Positions 11,029 through 19,899 of a stretch of DNA of 21,739 bases are shown here, piece by piece. The stretch's first letter is position 1. Each line of letters begins with the position of its first letter. The translations under genes and the position numbers were made by a program. The stretch comes from Brachionus koreanus (taxonomy: Eukaryota; Rotifera; Eurotatoria; Ploima; Brachionidae): positions 862,606 through 884,344 of the forward strand of contig PJRA01000549.1 of the NCBI GenBank assembly GCA_016987375.1. Direction: 5' to 3'. The notes beneath the pieces are model-generated. The model saw only the letters and a program-made list of their open reading frames with translations, was not told the origin of the DNA and searched no databases.

Positions 11029-11072
11029 CAACAAGTCATAAAAAAAGTTTGAGTCATGATTTTGACTTGTTG
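11029..11072. repeat. 10-bp perfect inverted repeat (hairpin)
   Basis: CAACAAGTCA at 11029-11038 is perfectly inverted at 11063-11072 (TGACTTGTTG) around a 24-nt loop. Related GACTTGT words occur nearby at about 11645 and 11706 and in GBF1 intron 3 near 4845. It may therefore belong to a dispersed repeat. Confidence 0.5.
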
Positions 11073-11183
11073 GCAAAAATGATTGATTTCTAAAGAATAT
11101 TCACAATGAATAAGAAATATTTCTTTATTCAAATAAATAAATTACAAAATGAATTATTATTAGTAACTTAGTGAAAACGGCAA

Positions 11184-11496
11184 ATTGAAGTTTATGATCA
11201 AATTAAAATGATCATGCTCAAGAGTTATCATTGAAAAAAGATTTTTAAATATTTTTGAGTAAAAAGTTTATTGCAGAAGCACGTTTTCAAAGTAAACATT
11301 CAATGCTTAACTTGATTTTTTATGTCTGCAAACTTCTGCAAAAGATTTCTGAATGCAAAATTATTCACAATAGATGGATATCGTTTAAAATGCTATGCTA
11401 GACATGAAAACATTCTTCTGCATTTAATTTTTCATTTAAAAAAATTGTTAGAAATTTGTGCAAAAATTATATTTGAGCATGATCATAAACTTCAAT
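11184..11496. repeat. Foldback with 24-bp inverted arms
   Basis: ATTGAAGTTTATGATCA...TGCTCAA at 11184-11221 is inverted at 11473-11496 (TTGAGCATGATCATAAACTT...). The left arm carries a 14-nt interruption that duplicates ATGATCA. Outside that interruption the 24-bp arms match perfectly. They enclose about 250 bp of AT-rich sequence. A MITE or a local inverted duplication would both explain it. Confidence 0.55.
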
Positions 11497-11997
11497 ATAC
11501 CGTGAGAACCTGCAAAGTAAAAACCAAGAAATTATAAAAAAATTGAATAATAATTTAAAATATAATTTTTTTTTATTTAATAATAAATTTCTTTGAATTA
11601 ATTAATAATTAAAATTAATATTTACTTTGAAGTTACAAAATCAAGACTTGTCCTTTTTAAATTTTTCCAACAAATTTAACTGTTGGATAATTGAATAGTT
11701 TATTTAAGACTTGTGACTTTTAAACAATTCTGGTTCAAACCCCTAAATTTTTTTTACAGATTCCAAAAAAAAATATACAATTGTAGGCAACATGCTGAGC
11801 TTACTATTTTCAGTTTTTGTTTTTAAATTCAACAAAATAACGCTAAAAAAAGAGACAGTAGGGTAAAAAAAAACAAAAATCTTACAAAATTAATAGTTTG
11901 TTCATTTCTTTAGTGAATGAATGTTCAAGTTTTTTAAATTTTTTTGATTATTTTTAATGAATTTTCTAAAAAATTTTATGGTTAAGTTTTAAAAAAA

Positions 11998-12003
11998 TTT
12001 ATT
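11998..12003 (-). promoter_or_regulatory. Candidate poly(A) signal of the NAAA gene
   Basis: On the minus strand AATAAA lies about 16 nt after the TAA stop at 12022-12020, a normal position for a compact 3' end. Confidence 0.5.
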
Positions 12004-12019
12004 TTGAAAATAAAGTAAT

Positions 12020-13342
12020 TTATCTAATAATTAATTGAAACCCTCCTTGTTTTGATTCTACTGCAGCTGACATCACAACTGAATAAACAGTGTCTCTAAA
12101 AAATGATTAATTAAATTATATATAGTCGAAATAAATGGCTGAATAAGTTTACTTATTACAAACAGGATCAATAGTCATAACTTTCATTAAAGTGCTGGTA
12201 TCTATATTTTCCTGCTTGGTTGCATTCATTGCTTTGATTCCAGGAGTTCGTCGGTCGTCATTTGGTGGTGGCGGTAGCCAATGATCATAGTTTGTCTCTA
12301 GTAAAAACCATCGCCCAATTCCAGATGTATCAGGATTTAATTTCCAAATATCAACCAATTTATATTGATTTCTAGTAATTATAGCTCCTTCATCTGGATG
12401 AACGCCTCCCAAAATAAAATAACATGGCGCAATCAAGTCATGAGTGGATAAAATATCTACAGCTTCTTCGAAAGATGTTGCATTCTCCATTACTTTTCTT
12501 GTTACAAATGATAATGGACTTGCTTTTCGGTCTATTATAGCAAATAAAAGATTTATCCACCAATCACCTTGATCTCTTTCATTGATACTAAATGTAAATT
12601 TTGAATACTTATGACCAGTGAGTATTCCAACAAAACCTGCTATCTGTGCACTAGTAAAAACAAGCTACTTTTTGATTAAAATTAATCGAATTGGTTAAAA
12701 AAAATAATTTACTGTTCCATTTCGATAATACTCGGCTACATAGGTTAAGTTTTTCAGATACTCTGGAAAATTGTAATCTAAATTCCTGCCATGAATTATT
12801 TGCCCAGTTGTTTGTTGAGCAATTATTCCTGTGCAGAATCTTAAATCGAACAATGATTAAAAGTTGAATTTATTTTGTGTAAATTTACGCTGTAATGTCG
12901 TAGATTAGATTCGCTAAAACAACATCACCTAATTTGATACCAGTACTTTTAGAAATACCTTATATTTATTGATTAAAATAAGTTTTATTTTTTATTTTGT
13001 AATTTTACCTTTAATTTCATCGTTAAATGGAAAAGGAAAAATGTTGTCGATCTCAGAAGCTATAAATTCAACTAATGAAATAACTTGATCTGGTATTTTC
13101 AGAAGCTTTCTTTAAAAAAGTAAAATTTGAGTCCTATTAAAAGAAGAATTTTACTTTTGAGCATCTACCAATGATGCTATTTCATTCTTAAAATCGGCAG
13201 ATGGTGCCGAAAATCTTTGTATTGCAGGCTCGTCCAAATTTATTTTGTAACTTTTGAATTGAATAGTTGATTTATCAACACATTTTAAATTAACTATACC
13301 AAATATTGCAAAAATGATAAGGTTTGAAATAAAAAATTTCAT
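12020..13342 (-). CDS. NAAA: N-acylethanolamine-hydrolysing acid amidase / acid ceramidase family
   Basis: Complete six-exon gene on the minus strand: 13342-13155, 13109-13009, 12958-12889, 12839-12713, 12664-12153 and 12095-12020. They total 1,074 nt, or 357 residues (human NAAA 359). Introns are 45-57 nt. Residues 1 to about 20 are a signal peptide. Family members are lysosomal cysteine amidases made as proenzymes that cut themselves just before the nucleophile. Here that is Cys122 in AFCTGIIAQ. The partners Arg138 and Asp141 in HGRNLDY and Asn287 in ETNYDHW are all present. The C-terminal half (NYDHW, DDRRTPGIKAMNAT, VMSAA) is closer to NAAA than to acid ceramidase, so N-acylethanolamines such as palmitoylethanolamide are the likely substrates. 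Substrate choice is inferred. The gene lies tail-to-tail with GBF1 and downstream of the MINPP1-like gene. Confidence 0.93.
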
Positions 13343-14388
13343 AGTTTTGAAAATTTATTGCCAAATGAGAAATTATGAATTCAAAATGAATTCTTATTTA
13401 TACAACAATTACATTCCATATGAAGAATCTCATGGTTTTATTTTATTATATAAAGTTTTATAAAAAATGGTTATTTTTTAATTTCTCGTAAAACTTTTTT
13501 TTTACTGATATTTGTTTTATATCGTTTTAATTTACCTAAATTCAAAAATATTAAATTAAAAATATTATTACTTTTGATAATAAGAAAATCGAATTTTTTT
13601 ATTACTTTCGAAAATAAATCTACATTTTTAGTGAAATAATTTAACTTTGAGATAAACTTTTATTTATAATTATATAAAAAAATTATATTTGAAAAGCTTT
13701 AGACAATTTAATTCAATCAATAATAAAATAACGTGATATTTCAATTTATTGTGAATTTTGGAATAAAAGTATCAAAAAAATTTCATATTGAAATTGATTT
13801 TTTTCAAAGGACCTAGCAATCTTATGAAATTCTTGCTTTTAAATATTACAATAAAGCTTTGGCATGTGGATTTAGGGTAAAATGACAAAATTCTTTAAAA
13901 TTTTAAAATTTCCTTCATTTTCAATTAATAATTATTAATATTACTTTTTAAAAAAGTTTTGAATGAAGAAACTTTTATGACTTTGTTAGCCTTTTCGAAA
14001 GGTTTAAAAAATTAGAGAAAATTGAACGTAAATAATATCTTTTTGTATTTTGTAGTCCTATTTGTATTTTTGAAAAAAGTATTATTGAACATTTCAACTA
14101 ATTAATTTAAAAAAAGTTTAAGTTCATCGAAAGCTTTTACAATATACTTTGTTCTTTATGAATATGCTTCAATAGCTGGACCAAATTCTGATGACTTGAC
14201 ATAGACAATAATGCAGTATCTGAATATTATTGTTTTTCTGTTTTACATTTTTCTACACATTTTTCAAGGTTTCCGCATTTAATTAAAAATAATGAAATCG
14301 AATTTTTTGTGCTGTCTTCATCCTCTTGTATATATATACAGAAATTTTCAAAGCCATTTAGAATTTATTTTCAACATCTGATTTAAAA

Positions 14389-14585
14389 TTATTTTGAAAA
14401 AGAAATACAGGCTGGTTCTAATGTTTCACATATCTAATTATCATATCCAAGCACAAACATCTCAAACTTGACTTACCTGTGGAAAATCGTTTTAATATAA
14501 TCTTTAAATATTCAATAAATTGAGAAAATGATACTCTTTCTCGGACAATAAGTATGAACATCATGTATCGATACATTGGTTGCTT
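14389..14585 (-). other. Two exon-like blocks, possible gene fragment
   Basis: On the minus strand a CTATTTTTAG acceptor opens a 109-nt block (14585-14477) that is open throughout and includes MYRYMMFILIVRERVSFSQF. It ends at a strong CAG|GTAAGT donor. A 59-nt intron of local size follows. A second acceptor (ACATTAG) then leads to nine more codons (14417-14389) ending in TAA, with phase kept. No upstream exon or start codon was found before the MINPP1-type stop at 15181. I do not recognise the protein. It could be the tail of a decayed gene or chance. Confidence 0.25.
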
Positions 14586-14882
14586 CTAAAAATAGAAAAA
14601 TAAAAAATTTTCTTCTCAGCCATTTTAAAAGAATTAGTAATTTAAAAAATTATTTTGTAAAATTAAATTAGATGAAATAATATATTTTGGCAAAACTATA
14701 AATTTTTCAGGAATTCAAAGATTAAAAAATTTTAGTGAAAAAAATATAATTAGCCGTCCTAAATAGGTAAACTAAAAGATCATGACAATAAAAAAAAAAT
14801 CAATTTCAATTTTCCCGATTGGACTGTAAAAATAAATTATTTCCAACCGAACATGTATTTAATTCCATTTTATTATTAATTT

Positions 14883-14999
14883 ACTTTAGAGATATATTAC
14901 CTAACTGGAACTGGTACCTCCGAGAATATAGCAAATGCATTGACTGAATGGCTCAAAGACAAAAAACTCAAGAAGGCTGATATTCAGTTTCAGTTTTAA
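14883..14999 (+). pseudogene. Transposon-protein-like scrap
   Basis: One frame reads TGTGTSENIANALTEWLKDK followed by about ten more residues and a stop. The composition is far from the local AT noise. The pattern recalls a conserved block (G-T-G/S-x-x-I-A-x-x-[LIV]-x-x-[WF]-[LI]) in a family of uncharacterised animal transposon proteins just before their 'DGT..NTG' segment. That comparison is from memory and weak. There are no flanking coding blocks on either side. Confidence 0.3.
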
Positions 15000-15090
15000 A
15001 TTAGGTTTCCTGATGCTATAAATTAACTTCTAGCGATTAAATATTCCCTGATATATTTTTCAAATAAAAAATTTTCTTTAAAAATCAAAA

Positions 15091-15096
15091 TTTATT
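15091..15096 (-). promoter_or_regulatory. Candidate poly(A) signal of the MINPP1-type gene
   Basis: On the minus strand AATAAA occurs about 85 nt after the stop at 15183-15181. Support is positional only. Confidence 0.4.
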
Positions 15097-15180
15097 TTAT
15101 AAGTGAATAAAAATTTTTAAAAAAATTTTAATTATATAACAAAACACAATTATTTAATTTGTAAAAAAAATAGAGATTAA

Positions 15181-16805
15181 TTAGAATTCATCTTTTGAAT
15201 TATTTACAGCACAATTTGAACTTAAGTCAATATTTAAAAATTTTTCTAACATTGAACTAAATTCTGTTAAGTTACATTCTGATTTTAATTCAGCATTACA
15301 TTGAAAACCGTTAGTCTTCAACATTTCTATTGGAATTTCATTTACCAGAATTTTAACTCTATATGGTTCAGTTGTACAATTACATTTGTAAAGAACAAAT
15401 GCCAAATTGGCAGCAAATGGCGACATTACTGCTGTTTTAAAATATCTATCTTTGAATCGACTAAGATTCTTGTGAGTTAGTTCATATGGGTCCCGAAAAA
15501 GATTCAGTACAGATAGTAGTGGAATAATGTTTTCTGCATGTCCGAATCTTAATAAAACTTTCTTTCTAAAAAAAATTATTTTTTTTTTTTGCTACAAAAA
15601 CAAAAATAAACTACTTTTTTGAATCATTTTCCAAATTCAATTTAAGATTAGTAAATAAATCAAGATACAAATACTGGACAACCTGGTAGTTTAATTCATT
15701 TCCATAGGATTTAATCCAATAATCTTTTAAATCACTGTAATATGACAAGATTTCAAGTTCATCATCATTTTTAAACAATTTACACCAATTTTTTTTCATT
15801 CTATGAGCGTGTTCAATACCACACAAACCAAAAATGGTTGTCAAAATTTCTTTAAAAGTTTAAATTAATTTTAAGCACTTAAAGTTAATTGAATTTTAAA
15901 CAATTCGAATAAAACACTTATTCCAATTGATTTGATTTTTTTCTTTTAATAAAAGCTTTTAATAATTACTTGTTTTTAATTCCATTTCTTGAATAAAATT
16001 TCTAGACTTGAATTCATTCAGTAATTTTCTCATTTCTGGTCCATTAATAAAGTTTACTAGGTTTGGCAAAGTGTTTTTTTGCTTTTTGACTTTTTCCAAA
16101 TATTGATCGCACAAATCAAAATAACGAATTAATGTGTTATTAATAACAAACTGATTAATTAAAGAATTAGATAATTCAGAATTGTGCCCAAACAAACCAA
16201 AAACAAAATTTCGACCACTATAAATGCATCGATCTCTGTCACTGGAAACTATATGAATGCTATCAATAGCACTTTCATGTCTGAATAAATCTGGAAAGCG
16301 ATTTTTGAAACGTGATGCAATTTGTTGCATTTCCAAAGCACCCAATTCGCTCAGTCCATGGCTTGGTTTGTCTTCAAAAGTAACAAGTACATCATCGACT
16401 GCAGCCGAATATGTTAGATTGGATTTTTTTTTTTGTTTTTCTCGCAGTTCTTTTACTTTTTTCAAAAATTCTTTTGTCTTGTGGACATATTTTGAATTTG
16501 GATATCGAGATCCATGTCGCAAAAAAATATAAATTTGTTCAGCTCTTAAAAATCAAGGTTTTGTTTAAAAGTTTTTCATTTATTTTTTAATTAATCCTAA
16601 AGTATAAATTATACACTAAAAAAAAAACTTACGAACAATTTTCTATTTTATAATTTTGATTGTTATTTATGTAGTCGATTTGTTCTTTATTAAAGCTATC
16701 CAAATAAGCTGTTTTAGTCGAGTGTTTAAGCTGAAATGATTGAGCAATGTAAAGTGCCAATATTAGTATAGTTTTTGCTGGCAAATCACTTAAGCAACAA
16801 GTCAT
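15181..16805 (-). CDS. MINPP1: Multiple inositol polyphosphate phosphatase (histidine acid phosphatase)
   Basis: Complete four-exon gene on the minus strand: 16805-16633, 16544-15970, 15849-15615 and 15565-15181. They total 1,368 nt, or 455 residues (human 487). Introns are 88, 120 and 49 nt. A hydrophobic N-terminus (TILILALYIAQSF, about residues 11-24) acts as signal peptide. The catalytic motif LRHGSRYP places the phosphohistidine nucleophile at His68. The proton-donor motif is RFGHAE (His337-Ala-Glu), the HAE form typical of MINPP rather than the HD of classical acid phosphatases. Family members remove phosphates from InsP6/InsP5 and 2,3-bisphosphoglycerate inside the ER. The chain ends NNSKDEF, an ER-retrieval-like tail where human MINPP1 has SDEL. 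Divergent from the cyclic-nucleotide-binding gene 950 bp away. Confidence 0.93.
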
Positions 16806-17758
16806 CGTTTCTATACTCTAAAATATGCGAAATTTTTTTAGGATTAAAATTCAACTATATTGATTTTAAGTGTCTAGAAATTAAAATTTAATTATTCGAT
16901 TTGATTTGAAATAATTCTTTAAAATGAATGGAACCCTGAAGCAGATTTAGTTGTTTATTTAGGTATCTTTGTGTAAATATTTTAATATTATTTGCCGGAT
17001 CGAATTAAATTTTAAGAAGCCGTACTAGTTCTATAAATTCGTATTATAAAATCCTATTTTAACATGTTTTTTTTTTAATTTAAATTTGTTTGATTTTATG
17101 GCGTATGTGATTTCAAATCCATTTTTAAATTAATATTTTGACTTTTTTTTTCATTTAAAATTCGTTTGTATCATCATTTTATTAAATTCTACATGCATTT
17201 CAGTTGAAAAATTCCTATAAAAATAGACTTAACTATATGTTTTGTTTAATTCAGCTTTTTCAAAATAACCCGAGAAAGATTTTTTAATCAAGGAAGGAAA
17301 ATTACAATTATTAGATTTTGATTTAGCCATTTTTTCTAAATTATTTAGTCACTTTTCTCCTCTAGGGATTGATGACGCAAATTCAATTTAAATCTTTTTC
17401 AAAAATTAATTATCCTTTAAAAAAACAAGAAAATTTTTCAATAGGAACAAACAAGAAAAAACTCATAATTCTTATTTTGCTATGTTATCTTCCACTTTCA
17501 ATTAAGTTAAATTTAAATTCCGAATTTCTCTTAAAGCAATAGTTTATCTCTACATTTAATTATTCAAGTTTTATCATTACCTTATTTTGCTTCACAAACC
17601 CTGATAAAAGCAATTTGTAACCATGTATTAATTTTAATTTATATGTTTTCCATAATAAAACAAAGCTCTATGTTATTACATATTTAAAAGACTTCGAAAA
17701 TAAGCATTAAAATAGCATTTTTTTAAGAAAATCTAATTAAATTTAATTTATTAAAAAT
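16806..17758. other. Divergent spacer with two presumed promoters
   Basis: This 950-bp AT-rich region separates the start codons of the MINPP1-type gene (minus) and the cyclic-nucleotide-binding gene (plus), so it should hold both promoters. No coding sequence, repeat or clear TATA or initiator element could be told apart from the AT background. Confidence 0.5.
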
Positions 17759-18930
17759 ATGTTTCAATCAATGATCATCAATGAAAATGATATGAATTAC
17801 GAAAGTTCAATTAATGACATAAATATAGAATACGAAAAGTCATATTCAGCATTTAAAAAAAAAACGTTTGATTTGGAATTAGAGGACTATGAAATTATAA
17901 AAAAATCACTTTTATTTAAAAATTGGTCAATGAATACAATGAGAAATTTTATAGAAGACAATCATGTTTTTCTTAAAAAATATAAGTATTTGAGTTAAAA
18001 ATTATTTGATTTTTATTTTAATTAATATTTCTACTTTAGATATAAAGACATTATAGCCAAAGAAATTGACTGTAGTAATAATATATATATTCTTAAATCT
18101 GGATATGCCAAATGTTATATCAGAATTAGTCGCAGCCAAATCAAAAAGCATCAAAAGACCCTCGAGACCAGCGCCACTTCGTCATATTTTTTAGAGCCAA
18201 GCAGTAAGTATTTTTTCTCGCCTCAATTTTCCTCTATTTAAGCTTTAACTTAGTTGAAAAACAGAAAAACAAATATTTGAGAGAGAATTTAATTAAATCA
18301 CAATCAAATGAACATTCTCTAAAAAGTAAATATATGGATTTTAGACGTGAAAACACCTTTCATTCATTGAGCAAATCAACTGAAAGGCCAAGAAATCAGA
18401 ATAAGCGAGTTACTTTTAATCATTTTAACTCGACTCCGATACAATCTAGTCTGAAACTAAATACTGCTCCAAGTAATCAAAATTTAAGCTACAATACATC
18501 CTCTATTATGGTTAAACCTATGTCAGCAATTCCAGATACTAAATACAAGACTAATGTACAGACTCTACGTTCTTCATCCACCAATATGGTTCGAAAGAAT
18601 AAATCAATTAAGTACTTTGTAAAAAAACAGAATCAATTAAATGAAAATTTAAATAATCCGATTGAAATTGTGTCAAGTCACAATATAATGGAAGACTATG
18701 AATCTGAAAAAGATATAAATAGAAAATATGATATTTATGATGAAAAAAATTCCTGTAATATAGTCAAGACCAGACTACCTGAGGTTTCATTTCATTCATT
18801 GCATTGTTATCTTGTAATATATCTTAAAACTATTTATTATATATTTAAGATATGGAATGAAATTTATCAATTTAACAATACCTATTCTTGTTTCATTAAT
18901 CTAATGAATTTGAGACCAGGACAAATTTTT
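17759..18930 (+). CDS. Cyclic-nucleotide-binding-domain protein, partial (5' exons)
   Basis: Exons 17759-17985, 18040-18203 and 18254-18930 are joined by 54- and 50-nt introns with phase kept. The ATG follows an in-frame stop. The first 75 codons contain the helical lead-in (LLFKNWSMNTMRNFIEDN) typical of eukaryotic cNMP-binding domains. Exon 2 gives the next strands (KEIDCSNNIYILKSGYAKCY). The domain resumes after about 200 residues at INLMNLRPGQIF, directly before a GTAAGA donor. The insertion between the halves is Ser/Asn/Lys-rich and looks disordered. A second, in-frame 66-nt intron (18784-18849) may exist; I cannot decide. The phosphate-binding cassette and C-terminus are not found. A weak next-exon candidate is AATGGTTTACAAGG at 20491. 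Paralogue and ligand binding are unknown. Confidence 0.65.
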
Positions 18931-19581
18931 GTAAGAAATTTTGAAATATATTTTATACATGAAAAATTATTTTTCAATTTTTTTACAATTTTTTAGTATA
19001 AATAAAGCAATTATCCGAATTGATTGACATGTCTTTAAAATAGAGTACTCTATTTTAGTGACATGTTATTCAAAATTGAGCACTTATTTAAAAAAAATAA
19101 AAATTTAATTTTTAATGACAAGTAATTAAAAGCGAAATTATTAAAAAAATTTAAAAAAACTCGTTTAGCCTTTATTAAATGCTGTTAAAAATGGTAGGTA
19201 AATTATGATATAAATCTAAATGTCATTAAAGTCACAATTTTTTTTCAAAAAAAAATTTTTAATTCATTTTTTACTGACATGTCATTATTTCACTTAGTAA
19301 TATGTCATTAAATTAGGATAATTACGTTAATAAAGAAAATTTTTTTTGCAAATAGAATCGGTAAAAATTATTTGTCAAAATAAAAATTAGACTAATTTAC
19401 CGAATTTAGAAAAATATTTAATCAGAAATCCGTTTTTTATTTAGCTTTGTTATAATTATAAAAGTTAGAATTTTTAAAAACTACTTTTAGTTTGTTTAAA
19501 AGCATTTTATTCACAATTATATTTGAAAAAATACTTTTTTTTTTACAATGGTTGTACTGGAGAAAAAATGTTCGCCATTTT
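18931..19581. other. Repeat-bearing spacer or intron after the cNMP-binding exons
   Basis: If the gene continues, this is intron. It is AT-rich and non-coding. It contains the palindrome at 19025-19066 and further TGACAT/ATGTCA words up to about 19316. Confidence 0.5.
19025..19066. repeat. 22-bp perfect palindrome between TGACATGT direct repeats
   Basis: TAAAATAGAGTACTCTATTTTA (19036-19057) reads the same on both strands. It is flanked by identical 8-mers TGACATGT at 19025-19032 and 19059-19066. A further palindrome, TGACATGTCA, lies at 19275-19284, and TATGTCA at about 19310. Such a perfect loopless palindrome can extrude a cruciform. Confidence 0.75.
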
Positions 19582-19899
19582 AAAAGATGTGAGCCCGTAT
19601 GGCCCAGTGGTTTGTGTGTTAGTCATGCAAGCAGAGGATCGAAGGTTCAAAACCCGCTAAAGGTGGAAAAATCTTCAAAATATCTCTGTAATACGGGGCG
19701 CATGTTTTAAACCCCTTTCATCGAAAAATGGGGGACCGGTTTTGACTGGGTAATAATTGCAGTGTGCATGATCAATTCGATGCAGTAGCCTCTGTGTCAG
19801 ATCGGAGCTGTTGCTCAAAAAGGTACTTGAAAAGGAGATGAGCGCCTCCCCATTATCCTCTAGGATAGAATAGGGTTAATTATTATTTCAAAAGATGTG
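19582..19899 (+). mobile_element. tRNA-derived SINE with 10-bp target-site duplication
   Basis: The body is 19592-19889 (298 bp). It begins with a tRNA-like head carrying an RNA polymerase III A box, TGGCCCAGTGG (19600-19610), and a B box, GGTTCAAAACC (19644-19654; consensus GGTTCGANTCC). A tRNA-unrelated body of markedly higher G+C than the surroundings follows, ending in an AT-rich tail (TTAATTATTATTT). The perfect 10-bp direct repeat AAAAGATGTG flanks it (19582-19591 and 19890-19899), as expected of LINE-driven insertion. The parent tRNA is not clear, and the partner LINE is not known. An ORF overlapping the head is fortuitous. Confidence 0.85.

Larger units (their letters stand above)
10364..12019. 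other. Convergent spacer between GBF1 and the NAAA gene
   Basis: Both flanking genes end here. AATAAA hexamers at 10365-10370, 10513-10518 and 10546-10551 are candidate GBF1 poly(A) signals. The spacer also holds a short coding-like scrap (10651-10761), a 10-bp hairpin (11029-11072) and a foldback (11184-11496). No complete gene was seen. Confidence 0.6.
13343..15180. other. Spacer between the two minus-strand hydrolase genes
   Basis: This is mostly AT-rich non-coding DNA. It includes the NAAA upstream region, an exon-like minus-strand stretch (14389-14585), a plus-strand transposon-like scrap (14883-14999) and the 3' flank of the MINPP1-type gene. About 13400-14380 shows nothing recognisable beyond simple AT sequence and a short TA run near 14330. 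Confidence 0.6.

Noticed and set aside
11322..11537. Plus-strand 71-codon frame
   Set aside because: It runs through the right arm of a foldback, has no family similarity or codon signature, and looks like chance.
12149..12490. Acid ceramidase (ASAH1) as the name for the minus-strand hydrolase
   Set aside because: Segments such as NYDHW, GIKAMNAT and the final VMSAA are nearer NAAA; the family is shared, so the difference is one of degree.
16257..16532. Plus-strand 91-codon frame
   Set aside because: It is the antisense shadow of MINPP1-type exon 2, which has clear catalytic motifs.
18849..18930. Acid-rich or membrane segment from the YLVIYLKTIYYIFKIW-like stretch
   Set aside because: It is probably translated intron (18784-18849) rather than a real hydrophobic helix.
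19592..19670. Functional tRNA gene
   Set aside because: A and B boxes are present, but no good cloverleaf or anticodon arm could be drawn, and the unit sits inside a SINE with target duplications.
19492..19710. Plus-strand 72-codon frame
   Set aside because: It overlaps the SINE head including both Pol III boxes; protein coding is not supported.
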